Shown one piece after another: positions 25,271 to 35,253 of a stretch of DNA of 64,000 nt. A program made the position numbers and the translations under genes. The notes beneath the pieces are model-generated. The model did no database searches. It saw only the letters and a program-made list of their open reading frames with translations, and was not told the DNA's origin. The first letter of the stretch is position 1. Each line of letters begins with the position of its first letter. Source of the DNA: Aquitalea magnusonii (GTDB lineage: Bacteria; Pseudomonadota; Gammaproteobacteria; Burkholderiales; Chromobacteriaceae); the NCBI RefSeq assembly GCF_002217795.2, contig NZ_AP018823.1, positions 1,054,001-1,118,000 on the forward strand. The letters are read 5' to 3'.

Positions 25271-26311
25271 ATGGCAGAAATCAGATTGACGCAATTATCC
25301 CACGGCGGTGGCTGCGGCTGCAAAATTGCCCCCGCGGTGCTGGAGTCCATCCTGTCAACCGCGCGTGAAAAGATGGTGTTTCCGCAGTTGCTGGTGGGTA
25401 CCGAAACCAGTGACGATGCCGCGGTGTATCGCTTGAATGACGAGCAGGCCATTGTGGCAACCACTGACTTCTTCATGCCCATCGTTGATGATGCCTTCGA
25501 CTTTGGCCGGATTGCCGCCACCAATGCACTATCCGATATCTATGCCATGGGTGCCACGCCCATCATGGCGCTGGCCATTGTCGGCATGCCGGTCAACGTG
25601 CTGCCGGTGGAAACCATCCGCGCCATTCTGGATGGTGGCCAGGCCGTGTGTGCCGCTGCCGGCATTCCCATTGCCGGTGGCCATTCGATTGACTCTCCCG
25701 AACCGATCTATGGCCTGGTTGCGCTGGGGGTGGTGCACCCCGACCAGCTCAAGCGCAATTGTGACGCACAGGATGGCGATGTACTGATCATCGGCAAAGG
25801 TCTGGGTGTGGGTGTTCTTGCCCAGGCAATGAAAAAAGGTGTGCTGGATGATTCCGGCTATCAAGCCCTGATCGCCTCCACCACTCAGTTGAACAAGGTG
25901 GGTGCAACGCTGGCGGGCATGCCCGGCGTGCATGCGCTCACCGATGTCACCGGCTTTGGCCTGTTGGGGCATCTGCTGGAAATCTGCAAGGGTTCCGGCC
26001 TGCAGGCACGCGTGACCATGGCGCAGGTGCCGGTGATCAAGGAAGCTGAGAATTTTGCCAGACAGGGCTATGGTCCGGGGGCGATAGAGCGCAACCAGGC
26101 CAGCTTTGGTCAATATGTCCACTTTGCCGCCGGTATTCCCGATTGGCAGCAACGTCTGCTGGCTGATCCACAAACCAGTGGCGGTCTGCTGGTGGCTGTT
26201 GCTCCGGAGCAGGCGGATGCGGTGCTGGCGGCATTTCATGCCGCAGGCTTTGCCTATGCCCGGGCCATCGGCCATCTGGGCGCAGGCGATGCGCAGATTC
26301 TGGTTGACTGA
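25271..26311 (+). CDS. selD: Selenide, water dikinase (selenophosphate synthetase)
   Basis: 346 residues. It makes selenophosphate from selenide and ATP. The catalytic segment SHGGGCGCKIAP carries Cys15, Cys17 and Lys18, so this is the Cys form, not a selenoprotein. Other landmarks are ATTDFFMPIVDD, NALSDIYAMGA (Asp metal ligands) and GGHSIDSPEPIYGLV. The start MAEIRLTQLS has GGGAG 10 nt upstream; that SD lies within the 18-bp spacer shared with mnmH. A terminator follows. selA and selB are not in the window, so the evident local use is tRNA selenation. Confidence 0.95.
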   Translation: MAEIRLTQLSHGGGCGCKIAPAVLESILSTAREKMVFPQLLVGTETSDDAAVYRLNDEQAIVATTDFFMPIVDDAFDFGRIAATNALSDIYAMGATPIMALAIVGMPVNVLPVETIRAILDGGQAVCAAAGIPIAGGHSIDSPEPIYGLVALGVVHPDQLKRNCDAQDGDVLIIGKGLGVGVLAQAMKKGVLDDSGYQALIASTTQLNKVGATLAGMPGVHALTDVTGFGLLGHLLEICKGSGLQARVTMAQVPVIKEAENFARQGYGPGAIERNQASFGQYVHFAAGIPDWQQRLLADPQTSGGLLVAVAPEQADAVLAAFHAAGFAYARAIGHLGAGDAQILVD

Positions 26312-26335
26312 CGTTAGCTTGCAGCAGCACAACAC

Positions 26336-26359
26336 ACCCGGCCCGGCGCCGGGTTTTTT
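26336..26359 (+). terminator. Rho-independent terminator after selD
   Basis: ACCCGGC / GCCGGGT stem followed by TTTTTT. The rest of the 310-bp gap to the chemoreceptor gene has CAGTAT-N9-ATACTG (26546-26566), a TCCCGT/ACGGGA hairpin (about 26582-26597) and AT-rich promoter-like sequence. Confidence 0.88.
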
Positions 26360-26621
26360 CATGGTGCAGACATTTCTACCGCGGTGTCGCTGCCCAGCGC
26401 TAAAAGCAGGCTAGGCTGGTGATAAACACCTTACCGCCCGCTTGTCTTGGCGCGAATCCTGCTTGTTTGCCAGCGGATGACAAGATGCGGCCTGATTGAC
26501 AATCAGATGTTTCTCGCGCATTTTTCTTGTTCACTGACATTAAGCCAGTATTTCAAAAAGATACTGAATTATAAATAAACAGTCCCGTATCACGGGAAGG
26601 GCAGTGGGGAGGTAGAAGCTG

Positions 26622-28652
26622 ATGAAGCGAGGCATGAGTATCGGATCGCGACTGGTTACAACCCAGGTTGTGTTGATGATCGTGGTGGCAATGGCATTGA
26701 TGCTGCCCTTGTATTTGTTCACCGGCAGGGTGATGCAGGAGCGGACGGAAAAAGTCCAGGCGCAGTTGCTCACGCAGTCCATCAACATGATTGACGCCTT
26801 CAACGAGTCGCTGAAAATCACCACCCGCCAGTTTGAAAAAGTCCTGCTGGGCGAAATCGGCGGCGCGTTTTCCCTCAATCCCGCCAGCCGTATCGAGGTG
26901 TCCGGCACATCCACGCCGGCACTGGTGCTGGGCAATACCCCGGTCAACGGCAACAACGACATTGTGGATCGGTTTTCTTCCAAGACCGGCAATGTGGCAA
27001 CGCTGTTTGTGCGTGACGGTGATGAGTTCATCCGTATTGCCACTTCGGTGCTGAAAGAAGACGGTGGCCGTGCGCTGGGCAGCAAGCTCGATCACAACAG
27101 CCCGGCCTATGCCCAGTTGATGAATGGTGAAAACTACGCTGGCAGAGTGGACCTGTATGGCCGTGATTACATCACCAGCTATAGCCCCATCAAGGATGCC
27201 GGCCAGCACGTGATTGGTGCCACTTTTGTCGGTGTTGGTGCCACCGAGGGTATTGCCGGTTTGCTGGTGCGACTGTCCAAGGTCAAGCTGGGTGAAAGCG
27301 GTCATGTCGATATCATCGATGCGGACAAGAATTCCAAAACCTATGGGCAGTATGTGCAGCATCCCAAGTTGTCCGGCCAGCCGGTCAGCAAGGATGTCGA
27401 CGCCAATGGTCAGCCTTATGCGAAGGAGCTGATGGCGGCAGGTCAGGGCAGTCAGATCATCAAGCTGCCTGGTGAGGCCGGAGCCGCAGATCACATGCTG
27501 TCCTATGCCACCTACAAGCCCTGGGGCTGGATGATTGTCAGCAATGAAACCCGTAGCGAGCTGGAAAAGGAAAACCGCCAGTTGCTATTGTGGCTTGCCG
27601 GTGGTGCCGGCCTCCTGCTGGTGATTCTTGCGCTGGCGCTGCTGCTGTTTACCCGCCATCTGGTGGCAAAACCAGTGCAACAGTTGGTGCGGCAGGTTGG
27701 CAGCATCCGTGACAGCCGTGACCTCACCCAACGCCTGGCCATCAACCGCAAAGATGAGGTGGGGCAGGTTGCTGACGCCATGAATGGCCTGCTGGACAGT
27801 TTCCAGCAGGCACTGAACCGCACCAGTTCGCACGCGGTCGATCTGGACCACGCGGCCCAGGAGTTGTCCGAGAAGGCCGGTGCCGCCGCTGCCAGCTCCG
27901 GCGAGCAGCGTAGCAGTGCGCTGGCCATGTCCGAGCAAACCGGCATGCTGATTGCCGGGGTGGCCCAGATTGAACAGGTAGCGAGTGAAGCCAGTGATGC
28001 GGCACGCGCCTCCAGCGAAGCGGCCATGCAAGGCAGCGACAGCCTGGTAGCCGCCGTGGATGGTGTCAGCCACATTTCGGCCACCCTGGCCGCCGCCGCC
28101 GACAGCCTGACTACGCTGGAAAGCAGTGCCAAGCAGATCACCGCCATCGTCAATGTGATTCACGATATTGCCGACCAGACCAATCTGCTGGCGCTCAATG
28201 CCGCCATTGAAGCTGCCCGTGCGGGGGAAATGGGGCGTGGTTTTGCCGTGGTGGCCGATGAGGTACGCAAACTGGCAGAGCGCACCAGCGTTTCTACCCA
28301 GGAAATCAGCGGCATGATAGGCAAGATTCAGTCTGCTACCGATGAGGCAGTCAAATCCATGCGCCAGTCGGTGGTGCAGGCATCCGAAGGCGCAGCCATC
28401 ACTTCGGCGGCACGGCAAGCCATCGGCTCCATTGTGGAAGACTCCCGCCGTGCCATGGAGGTGGTGCAGCGTATCAACCACGAACTGTCCTTGCAGCGCG
28501 GTATTGTGGAACAGATGGCCGAGCGGGTGAATTCAGTGGCCAGCCAGGCCGAAACCAGCAATGAAGCCGCCGAGCGCTCCGCCGAAACGGCCCGTCACAT
28601 GGCCGGCCTGGCCGACTCTCTGAAGGAGGAAGTGCGCGCGTTCAGAACCTGA
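26622..28652 (+). CDS. Methyl-accepting chemotaxis protein with periplasmic Cache sensor
   Basis: 676 residues: membrane helix 1 at about 16-36, a periplasmic Cache (Cache3-Cache2 fusion-like) sensor to about 310 ([40 protein letters not shown]), helix 2 at about 321-344, HAMP (345-395) and a cytoplasmic signalling rod. The hairpin tip [19 protein letters not shown], which binds CheA/CheW, is canonical, as is [17 protein letters not shown]. There is no C-terminal CheR pentapeptide. Ligands of this Cache type are often small organic acids or amines, but none can be assigned. GGAGG lies 9 nt before the ATG. It is monocistronic, with no chemotaxis genes nearby. Confidence 0.93.
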   Translation: MKRGMSIGSRLVTTQVVLMIVVAMALMLPLYLFTGRVMQERTEKVQAQLLTQSINMIDAFNESLKITTRQFEKVLLGEIGGAFSLNPASRIEVSGTSTPALVLGNTPVNGNNDIVDRFSSKTGNVATLFVRDGDEFIRIATSVLKEDGGRALGSKLDHNSPAYAQLMNGENYAGRVDLYGRDYITSYSPIKDAGQHVIGATFVGVGATEGIAGLLVRLSKVKLGESGHVDIIDADKNSKTYGQYVQHPKLSGQPVSKDVDANGQPYAKELMAAGQGSQIIKLPGEAGAADHMLSYATYKPWGWMIVSNETRSELEKENRQLLLWLAGGAGLLLVILALALLLFTRHLVAKPVQQLVRQVGSIRDSRDLTQRLAINRKDEVGQVADAMNGLLDSFQQALNRTSSHAVDLDHAAQELSEKAGAAAASSGEQRSSALAMSEQTGMLIAGVAQIEQVASEASDAARASSEAAMQGSDSLVAAVDGVSHISATLAAAADSLTTLESSAKQITAIVNVIHDIADQTNLLALNAAIEAARAGEMGRGFAVVADEVRKLAERTSVSTQEISGMIGKIQSATDEAVKSMRQSVVQASEGAAITSAARQAIGSIVEDSRRAMEVVQRINHELSLQRGIVEQMAERVNSVASQAETSNEAAERSAETARHMAGLADSLKEEVRAFRT

Positions 28653-28688
28653 AGCAAGATCAAGCCATGACAAAACTGCATACCATGA

Positions 28689-28716
28689 CTTGTGGCGGGA
28701 AAAACTGCCTCCATAT
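28689..28716 (+). promoter_or_regulatory. Candidate sigma-32 heat-shock promoter of clpB
   Basis: CTTGTGG (28689-28695) and CTCCATAT (28709-28716) are separated by 13 nt. The E. coli sigma-32 consensus is CTTGAAA-N11-16-CCCCATNT, so the -10 matches at 7 of 8 positions and the -35 keeps the key CTTG. It lies about 100 bp before clpB. Confidence 0.5.
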
Positions 28717-28813
28717 CATGGTCAATGCAGCTGCATTTTCTGGTCGGGCAGGATGTGTAGCAATGAGTCAATATTGCAAACAGATCAAGATCTTGTTTTG
28801 AGGGAGCCTTTTG

Positions 28814-31393
28814 ATGAGATTCGAAAAACTGACCACAAAATTCCAGCAGGCCCTGGGTGATGCGCAAAGCATGGCACTGGCCGAAGACAATGCCTATATC
28901 GAAGCGCAGCACCTGCTGCTGGCGATGATGGATGACAACGACAGCGGCATCGGCGGCCTGCTGGCCCGCGCCGGCGTCAATGTACCCGGCCTCAAGCAAG
29001 CACTGAAGGCGGCCATCCAGCGCCTGCCGAAAGTGCAGGGCACCAATGGTGAAATCACCGTCTCGCGCGACTTGGGCAATCTGCTCAACGTCACCGACAA
29101 GATTGCCACCAAGCAGGGCGATGAATACATCTCCAGCGAGTCCTTCCTGTCTGCCCTGTCGCAGGACAAGGGCGAGACCGGCCGTCTGCTGAAAGAACAT
29201 GGCGGTAATCACAATGCCATCCAGGCGGCCATCCAGGCGGTGCGTGGCGGCCAGACCGTGGGCAGTCAGGACGCGGAAAGCCAGCGCGAGGCACTGAAAA
29301 AGTACACCACCGACCTGACCGAGCGCGCCCGTAACGGCAAGCTAGACCCGGTTATTGGCCGCGATGACGAAATCCGCCGCGCCATTCAGGTGCTGCTGCG
29401 CCGTACCAAGAACAACCCGGTGCTGATTGGCGAACCTGGCGTGGGCAAGACCGCCATTGTCGAAGGCCTGGCCCAGCGCATCGTCAACGGCGAAGTGCCG
29501 GACAGCCTGAAAAACAAACGTCTGCTGGTGCTGGACCTGGCCGCGCTGATTGCCGGTGCCAAGTTCCGTGGCGAATTTGAAGAACGCCTGAAAGCCGTGC
29601 TGAATGACCTGTCCAAGGACGATGGCCAGACGCTGATCTTCATCGACGAAATCCACACCCTGGTGGGGGCGGGCAAGGCCGATGGCGCGATGGATGCCGG
29701 CAATATGCTCAAACCGGCCCTGGCGCGTGGCGAGCTGCACTGCATTGGTGCCACCACGCTGGACGAATACCGCAAGTACATCGAAAAGGATGCCGCACTG
29801 GAGCGCCGCTTCCAGAAGGTGCTGGTGAATGAGCCGACGGTGGAAGACACCATCGCCATTCTGCGTGGCCTGCAGGAGAAGTATGAAATCCACCACGGTG
29901 TGGACATTACCGACCCGGCCATCGTGGCGGCAGCCGAGCTGTCCAACCGCTATATCACCGATCGCTTCCTGCCGGACAAGGCCATCGACCTGATCGACGA
30001 AGCCGCCAGCCGTATCAAGATGGAGCTGGACTCCAAGCCGGAAGCCATGGACAAGCTGGACCGCCGCCTGATCCAGCTGAAAATCGAGCGTGAAGCGGTC
30101 AACAAGGAAACCGACGAGGCCAGCCAGAAGCGCCTGCAGTTGATTGAAGACGAAATCCAGCGTTTGCAGCGTGAATACGCTGACATGGAGGAAATCTGGA
30201 AGGCAGAGAAAGCCGCAGCACAAGGCAGCCAGACCATCAAGGAGGAAATCGACCGCCTCAAGGTGGACATGGAGGACCTCAAGCGCAAGGGTGACTGGCA
30301 AAAACTGGCCGAGCTGCAATACGGCAAGCTGCCGCAGCTGGAAGCGCAGTTGCGCGAAGCAGAAGCCGCCGATGCCGGCGCTGACAACAAGCCTAACCGC
30401 TTGCTGCGTACCCAGGTGGGTGCCGAGGAAATTGCCGAAGTCATCAGCCGTGCCACCGGTATTCCGGTATCTAAAATGCTGACCGGTGAGCGGGAAAAGC
30501 TGCTGCGCATGGAAGACGTGTTGCACCAGCGCGTGGTGGGGCAGGATGAGGCGGTACGTGCGGTGGCCGATGCCATTCGCCGTTCGCGCTCCGGCCTGGC
30601 CGATCCGAACAAGCCCTATGGTTCCTTCCTGTTCCTCGGGCCGACCGGTGTGGGCAAGACCGAGCTGTGCAAGACCCTGGCCGGCTTCATGTTCGACAGC
30701 GAAGAGCACCTGATCCGCATCGACATGTCCGAATACATGGAGAAGCACTCGGTGGCACGGCTGATCGGCGCGCCTCCCGGCTATGTCGGCTATGAAGAGG
30801 GCGGTTATCTGACCGAGCAGGTGCGGCGCAAACCGTACAGCGTGATCCTGCTGGACGAGGTGGAAAAAGCGCATCCGGATGTGTTCAACATCCTGCTGCA
30901 AGTGCTGGATGACGGCCGCCTCACCGATGGCCAGGGCCGTACCGTGGACTTCAAGAACACGGTAGTGGTGATGACTTCCAATATGGGCAGCCAGCAGATC
31001 CAGGCCATGGCGACCGATGACTATCAGGTGATCAAGCTGGCGGTGATGGCCGAGGTGAAAACCCATTTCCGCCCCGAGTTCATCAACCGCATCGACGAGG
31101 TGGTGGTGTTCCACGGGCTGGACGAGAAGAACATCAAGGCCATTGCCCGCATTCAGCTCAAGGGGCTGGAGAATCGTCTGGCCAAGCTGGAGCTGAACCT
31201 GCAAATCAGCGAAGAGGCCTTGTCCTTGTTGTCCGAGGCAGGTTTCGATCCGGTGTATGGCGCACGCCCACTCAAGCGCGCCATCCAGAACGAGCTGGAA
31301 AACCCGCTGGCCAAGGCGATACTGGCCGGCAAGTATCCGCCCAAAGCCACCGTCATGGTGGAGGCGCGCAACGGTCAGCTAGTATTTGATTGA
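28814..31393 (+). CDS. clpB: ATP-dependent disaggregase ClpB
   Basis: 859 residues, the full ClpB length. Domains: N-terminal Clp repeat (1-145), NBD1 with Walker A GEPGVGKT at about 206-213 and [20 protein letters not shown], the coiled-coil M domain (about 395-525, rich in [14 protein letters not shown]), and NBD2 with GPTGVGKT near 609 and [20 protein letters not shown]. It reactivates aggregated proteins with DnaK. It lacks the ClpP-binding loop of ClpA/ClpX as far as can be seen. GGGAG is 7 nt before ATGAGATTCG; a TTG directly upstream is also in frame. Terminator follows. Confidence 0.97.
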   Translation: MRFEKLTTKFQQALGDAQSMALAEDNAYIEAQHLLLAMMDDNDSGIGGLLARAGVNVPGLKQALKAAIQRLPKVQGTNGEITVSRDLGNLLNVTDKIATKQGDEYISSESFLSALSQDKGETGRLLKEHGGNHNAIQAAIQAVRGGQTVGSQDAESQREALKKYTTDLTERARNGKLDPVIGRDDEIRRAIQVLLRRTKNNPVLIGEPGVGKTAIVEGLAQRIVNGEVPDSLKNKRLLVLDLAALIAGAKFRGEFEERLKAVLNDLSKDDGQTLIFIDEIHTLVGAGKADGAMDAGNMLKPALARGELHCIGATTLDEYRKYIEKDAALERRFQKVLVNEPTVEDTIAILRGLQEKYEIHHGVDITDPAIVAAAELSNRYITDRFLPDKAIDLIDEAASRIKMELDSKPEAMDKLDRRLIQLKIEREAVNKETDEASQKRLQLIEDEIQRLQREYADMEEIWKAEKAAAQGSQTIKEEIDRLKVDMEDLKRKGDWQKLAELQYGKLPQLEAQLREAEAADAGADNKPNRLLRTQVGAEEIAEVISRATGIPVSKMLTGEREKLLRMEDVLHQRVVGQDEAVRAVADAIRRSRSGLADPNKPYGSFLFLGPTGVGKTELCKTLAGFMFDSEEHLIRIDMSEYMEKHSVARLIGAPPGYVGYEEGGYLTEQVRRKPYSVILLDEVEKAHPDVFNILLQVLDDGRLTDGQGRTVDFKNTVVVMTSNMGSQQIQAMATDDYQVIKLAVMAEVKTHFRPEFINRIDEVVVFHGLDEKNIKAIARIQLKGLENRLAKLELNLQISEEALSLLSEAGFDPVYGARPLKRAIQNELENPLAKAILAGKYPPKATVMVEARNGQLVFD

Positions 31394-31408
31394 GCGCGTC
31401 CTGACCAG

Positions 31409-31434
31409 AAAACCGGTCCGCGTGGCCGGTTTTT
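31409..31434 (+). terminator. Rho-independent terminator after clpB
   Basis: AAAACCGG / CCGGTTTT stem followed by T residues. Confidence 0.85.
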
Positions 31435-31440
31435 CATTGG

Positions 31441-31788
31441 GCGCGAGGTGGTTTCAGGAATGGAGCCACGGACGGCAGTTGCAGGATAATCAGCTTTTCT
31501 TTCTGGAAACGCGCCATGCCGGACTCCCTGCTGCAGGCTGCGCATGACCCGTTGCGCGACCTGCAGCAGCCATACTGCCGCAACGTCGAACCGGGCGCAG
31601 CACAGCTACTGACGATTTTCTCCGGTGCCGCGCCCAACTGAGCCGCCACCCATGATGACATGGTGTAACTGCATGGCGCGCACGGTCTGGCGCTGCTGTC
31701 AGTGTACTGGCTGCTGAGCAAGCTGATGTTGCAGCGCATGGCGCAGCGGCTGGGGGAGTCTGGCTCCGCTGGACAGCAGCGGCGATAA
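31441..31788 (+). pseudogene. Degraded coding remnant with in-frame stops
   Basis: The 426-bp gap between clpB and the cupin gene holds protein-like sequence broken across frames. One frame reads MPDSLLQAAHDPLRDLQQPY to TIFSGAAPN from 31516, hits TGA at 31639 and TAA at 31666, then continues in the same frame with LALLSVYWLLSKLMLQRMAQ, a plausible hydrophobic helix, to TAA at 31786. A second frame upstream encodes RWFQEWSHGRQLQDNQLFFL. Codon third positions are GC-rich as in real genes. I read this as an inactivated gene with a frameshift and nonsense mutations. The family is not recognised, and non-coding sequence is the alternative. Confidence 0.35.
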
Positions 31789-31819
31789 TGACGCTTTTCG
31801 TTTGCAGGAAACAAGCAGC

Positions 31820-32194
31820 ATGCCCGCCATTACCCATTTTTCCCAAACAGTTACACCCGTGGTCGATCAGCCGCGGCCGGATCGACTGCTGGCCGGGAAT
31901 CCACAACGCTATACCTGGACCCACTACGAAACGGCTGATGAAGCGCTCAGTTGTGGTATCTGGGCTTGTGAAACAGGGGCGTGGCGTATTCGCTTTGCCG
32001 CTGACAAGCACGAGTTTTTCTGCGTGATCGAAGGCCTGGTGCGCTTGCACGATGAGACTGGCAAGGTCGTGGCAGTGAAGGCTGGTGAGGCGGCAGTCAT
32101 ACCCGCCGGCTTTGTGGGCGTGTTTGAGGTGGTGCAGGCGGTGCGCAAATACTTCGTGGTGTGCCAGACACCGGCACCGCCATCTCAGGGCTGA
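31820..32194 (+). CDS. Cupin domain protein, DUF861 (Cupin_3/EutQ-like)
   Basis: 124 residues matching the DUF861 cupin pattern: GIWACETGAWRIRFAADKHE, EFFCVIEGLVRLHDETGK, VIPAGFVGVFEVVQAVRKYF. This is a single small beta-barrel in the cytoplasm. Members are mostly uncharacterised; some relate to ureidoglycine or ethanolamine metabolism. The ATG start MPAITHFSQTV is chosen, with AGGA about 11 nt upstream; a TTG 6 codons earlier is an alternative. Flanked by the remnant and a bidirectional terminator, it stands alone. Confidence 0.8.
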   Translation: MPAITHFSQTVTPVVDQPRPDRLLAGNPQRYTWTHYETADEALSCGIWACETGAWRIRFAADKHEFFCVIEGLVRLHDETGKVVAVKAGEAAVIPAGFVGVFEVVQAVRKYFVVCQTPAPPSQG

Positions 32195-32220
32195 GCAATC
32201 TGACTGAAGACAGTCACGCA

Positions 32221-32245
32221 AAAGGGCGACGCGGGTCGCCCTTTT
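32221..32245. terminator. Bidirectional terminator between cupin and membrane-protein genes
   Basis: Perfect 10-bp stem AAAGGGCGAC / GTCGCCCTTT with a 4-nt loop and T-rich or A-rich flanks, positioned between convergent stops. Confidence 0.85.
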
Positions 32246-32269
32246 GCATTGCCGATCAAGCACGCCGTT

Positions 32270-32554
32270 TCAACTGCGCAGCGGATCTTCCGCATCATCC
32301 ATCGGCTGCACCGGCGGTGGCGTAAAGCCATTGATCTCGCGCGATGACTTTTCCAGCACCAGCACAATGGCGGTGTTGAGCGCACCAAAGGCCCAACTGA
32401 CCAGGAAAAATACCGAATAGGCCGATAACTTGTCGGCAAACAGGGCATTGCCGTGCAATTTGAGTTCGGCAGGGTCGAAAATCGAGAAAAACACACTGGT
32501 GGCCAGTGCGGCGATCAGAAAAGACGGCCAGAACAGCAGGATGCCTTTTTTCAT
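32270..32554 (-). CDS. Small two-helix inner-membrane protein of unknown function
   Basis: 94 residues. MKKGILLFWPSFLIAALATS forms helix 1 (about 5-25) and YSVFFLVSWAFGALNTAIVL helix 2 (about 47-67); the C-terminus FTPPPVQPMDDAEDPLRS is cytoplasmic and acidic. GAGGAG lies 8 nt before the ATG, which supports this start over an upstream in-frame ATG. No family name is offered. It is divergent from the aminotransferase gene. Confidence 0.72.
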   Translation of the reverse strand: MKKGILLFWPSFLIAALATSVFFSIFDPAELKLHGNALFADKLSAYSVFFLVSWAFGALNTAIVLVLEKSSREINGFTPPPVQPMDDAEDPLRS

Positions 32555-32838
32555 GGTCAGGACTCCTCGTCGTGCGTTTGTACTTGTCATAAGACTAGTC
32601 CGTGCGTGGCAAGGTTCAAGTGGCGGCATGGATAGGGCGACTTCGATCGCGACGGTATGCAATCTCGCGTCAGATCGCCCACGGCTGGCAGCTTGTTGTT
32701 TTGTCGGCATTGCAGCGCAGCAAGCCGCCAGATGGTGGTAAACTTTGTGCCGGACAAAGATTTTCATCAATCAGCCGTGGCCAGCTGCTTGCTCAGCACC
32801 CGGTTGCGGCTGTTCTGCAAAGCAAATGGAGCCCCTGC

Positions 32839-34047
32839 ATGACCTCTTCGATCTTCGCCGCGGTGGAACTGGCCCCGCGCGACCCGATTCTTGGCCTGAA
32901 CGAAGCTTTCAACGCCGATACCCGTCCCTTCAAGGTGAACCTGGGTGTGGGTGTGTACAGCGACGATAATGGCAAGATTCCGCTGCTGGCCGCCGTCAAG
33001 GCTGCGGAAAAGGCCCGTGTTGATGCCTTGCTGCCGCGTGGTTATCAGCCGATCGAAGGCCCGGCCGCTTACGACAGCGCCGTGCAAAACCTGCTGTTCG
33101 GTGCCGACAGCGCGCTGATCAGCAATGGTCAGGTAGTAACTGCCCAGGCGCTGGGCGGTACCGGTGCCCTGAAGATCGGTGCCGACTTCCTGAAACGCCT
33201 GAACCCGGCATCCAAGGTTTACATCAGCAACCCGTCGTGGGAAAACCACCGCGCGCTGTTTGAATCCGCCGGCTTCACCGTGGAAAACTACCCCTACTAC
33301 GACGCGGCTACCCGTGGCGTTGACTTTGCGGGCATGAAGTCCTTCCTGCAAAGCCTGGCTGCCGGTTCCGTCATCGTGCTGCATGCCTGCTGCCACAACC
33401 CGACCGGTGCCGACCTGTCCGACGCCCAATGGGCCGAGGTGGTGGAAGTGTGCCGTGCCCAGGGTCTGGTTCCTTTCCTGGATATGGCTTACCAGGGTTT
33501 TGCCGACGGTATTGATGCTGACGCTGTTGCCGTGCGTCTGTTCTCGGCTTCCGGCCTGCAGTTCTTCGTGTCCAGCTCCTTCTCCAAGAGCTTCTCGCTG
33601 TACGGCGAGCGTGTTGGCGCCCTGTCCATCGTGACTGCCAGCAAGGAAGAAACCGGCCGCGTGCTGTCGCAACTGAAGCGCGTGATCCGTACCAACTACT
33701 CCAACCCGCCGATCCACGGTGCAGCCATCGTCGCTGCCGTGCTGTCCAGCCCCGAGCTGCGCCAGCAGTGGGAAGACGAGCTGGCCGGCATGCGTGACCG
33801 CATCCGCGCCATGCGTACCGGTCTGGTTGACGCCATCAAGGCCCAAGGCGTGGAGCAGGACTTCTCCTTCGTGGCGCAGCAGCGCGGCATGTTCTCCTAC
33901 ACCGGCCTGACTGCAGCGCAAGTGGAAGTGCTGAAGAGCGAATTTGGCATCTATGCTGTTTCCACCGGCCGTATCTGCCTGGCTGCGCTGAACAGCAAGA
34001 ACCTGCCTTATGTGGCTGAAGCCATTGCCAAGGTAGTCAAGGGCTGA
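32839..34047 (+). CDS. tyrB: Aspartate/aromatic amino acid aminotransferase
   Basis: 402-residue fold-type I PLP enzyme of the AspC/TyrB group. It transfers amino groups between aspartate, tyrosine or phenylalanine and 2-oxoglutarate in the cytoplasm. Lys250 in SSSFSKSFSLYGERVGALS binds PLP; HACCHNPTGADLS and the substrate-binding Arg in STGRICLAALNSKN are conserved. The start MTSSIFAAVELAPRDPILGL matches the family; GGAG is 9 nt upstream. AspC versus TyrB specificity cannot be settled by eye, so the symbol is tentative. Confidence 0.9.
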   Translation: MTSSIFAAVELAPRDPILGLNEAFNADTRPFKVNLGVGVYSDDNGKIPLLAAVKAAEKARVDALLPRGYQPIEGPAAYDSAVQNLLFGADSALISNGQVVTAQALGGTGALKIGADFLKRLNPASKVYISNPSWENHRALFESAGFTVENYPYYDAATRGVDFAGMKSFLQSLAAGSVIVLHACCHNPTGADLSDAQWAEVVEVCRAQGLVPFLDMAYQGFADGIDADAVAVRLFSASGLQFFVSSSFSKSFSLYGERVGALSIVTASKEETGRVLSQLKRVIRTNYSNPPIHGAAIVAAVLSSPELRQQWEDELAGMRDRIRAMRTGLVDAIKAQGVEQDFSFVAQQRGMFSYTGLTAAQVEVLKSEFGIYAVSTGRICLAALNSKNLPYVAEAIAKVVKG

Positions 34048-34066
34048 TTGCTTTCACCCTGACGCG

Positions 34067-34094
34067 AAAAACCCCGCTGCGGCGGGGTTTTTTT
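34067..34094 (+). terminator. Rho-independent terminator after the aminotransferase
   Basis: AAACCCCGC / GCGGGGTTT stem with TTTTTTT following. The A-run on the other flank lets it also end the opposing uup operon. Confidence 0.9.
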
Positions 34095-34123
34095 ATTGTG
34101 CCTGGCATATCTGCATGTGTTTT

Positions 34124-34699
34124 TCAGTCTGCGGGTGTCGGGGCGCGGCCAAGGCGGATGCGTAGCAGGCCGGGGCTGGTCTCGATGGCCTTGATGCTCA
34201 GGCGTGCCGCCAGTGGTTTGCCCAGCAGCGGGTAGTCCAGCCATTGTTGCAATGCCGGCAGTTGGGTGAGGTCGATAATGGCAACATCCTGCTCCAGGTT
34301 CAGCCAGTCCAGTGGCTTGGCCAGTTGTTGCAGGGCTTTGTGGCCGAATGCGCCTTCCATCACGCCCAGCAGCAGTCCGCCCAGCAGGCGGCGGGTGGTA
34401 GAAGGGGCAATCGCCTCGCCCTGAACGTGGTAGCGCAAATGGATCTGCCTGCTGCTCCAGTCTATGGGTAAAAAATCGAAATGCAGGGTCAGCCGGGCGG
34501 CAAGGGGTTGATGTGTAGTCAAATGCAAGGTGCTGTCGCGGCTGAGCAGCGACAGGTCATCAATTTGCAGGCTGTCGCCATTCAATGCCTGCTGCAGCTT
34601 GCGCAGCAGCCAGTCTTCTTGCAGTGATACGCCATCCCGGTGCAGGGCTGGCCGTTGCCGCCATCTCCGGATCAAGCTGTCCTGCCAGTGGTGTGCCAT
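34124..34699 (-). CDS. Unknown protein, last gene of the uup operon
   Basis: 191 residues, not recognised. There is no signal peptide. It reads as a soluble protein with alternating strands (SLQIDDLSLLSRDSTLHLTT, RQIHLRYHVQG) and a short hydrophobic stretch LLGGLLLGVMEGAFG (about residues 105-120). The start lies 2 bp after the NlpC/P60 stop, so the two are almost certainly co-translated. The lipid-binding-like, strand-rich N-terminal half suggests a domain of the LEA/DUF type, but no motif supports this. Confidence 0.66.
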   Translation of the reverse strand: MAHHWQDSLIRRWRQRPALHRDGVSLQEDWLLRKLQQALNGDSLQIDDLSLLSRDSTLHLTTHQPLAARLTLHFDFLPIDWSSRQIHLRYHVQGEAIAPSTTRRLLGGLLLGVMEGAFGHKALQQLAKPLDWLNLEQDVAIIDLTQLPALQQWLDYPLLGKPLAARLSIKAIETSPGLLRIRLGRAPTPAD

Positions 34700-34701
34700 G
34701 T

Positions 34702-35253
34702 TCAGGCAAACAGGGTGCGCGCCCCTTCATAGCGGGCGGCAAAATAACTGTTGTCCAGCCTGTCCACGCGAATGGCGCTATTGGTGCGTGGGGCATGCAC
34801 GAACTTGTTGTCGCCAATGTAGATGCCCATGTGGGAGAAGGCGCGGTTCATGGTATTGAAGAACACCAGGTCGCCCACCTGCATCTGGCTGTTGCTGATG
34901 GGACGGGCCAGGCTGGCGATTTGGGCGGCATTGTGCGGTAACTTCACGCCCACCGCATTCTGGTAGATGTAGCTGACCATGCCGCTGCAATCCAGTCCGG
35001 CTTCCGGGTTGGCACCACCAAATTTGTAGTCCAGGTCCAGCAGGCCCAGGGTGTACATGAGGATTTCCCGGCCTGCACCGTCGGCTTTCAGGGCTGACAG
35101 TGTCTTGTCCTGCCCCGGACGTGGGCGGCTCTGGCTTGTTTTCCGGGGCGGGGTGCCGCAGGCACTCAGCCACAAGGCCAGGGCTCCCAGCATGGCACCG
35201 CCAAGCACACGGCGGCGTTCGAGCGAGGGCGGGGTGGGCCGGGTTTTACTCAT
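34702..35253 (-). CDS. NlpC/P60-family cell-wall peptidase, lipoprotein
   Basis: 183 residues. The N-terminus has a twin-arginine-containing, hydrophobic signal RRRVLGGAMLGALALWLSAC with a lipobox (LSAC), so the protein should be lipid-anchored in the envelope. The catalytic domain has the Cys in AGLDCSGMVSYIY, His in FSHMGIYIGDNKFV and a third polar residue in VHAPRTNS, the NlpC/P60 triad. It probably cleaves peptidoglycan stem peptides (gamma-Glu-diaminopimelate). The ATG overlaps the uup stop as ATGA. The pairing with Uup and an unknown protein is notable. Confidence 0.88.
   Translation of the reverse strand: MSKTRPTPPSLERRRVLGGAMLGALALWLSACGTPPRKTSQSRPRPGQDKTLSALKADGAGREILMYTLGLLDLDYKFGGANPEAGLDCSGMVSYIYQNAVGVKLPHNAAQIASLARPISNSQMQVGDLVFFNTMNRAFSHMGIYIGDNKFVHAPRTNSAIRVDRLDNSYFAARYEGARTLFA

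Noticed and set aside
29342..31204. Long open frame antisense to clpB, 620 codons
   Set aside because: It lies fully inside clpB, which has every expected motif. Composition is that of an antisense shadow.
31490..32263. Minus-strand frame across the remnant and cupin gene
   Set aside because: It is antisense to a clear DUF861 cupin and has a Cys/Ala-rich random composition.
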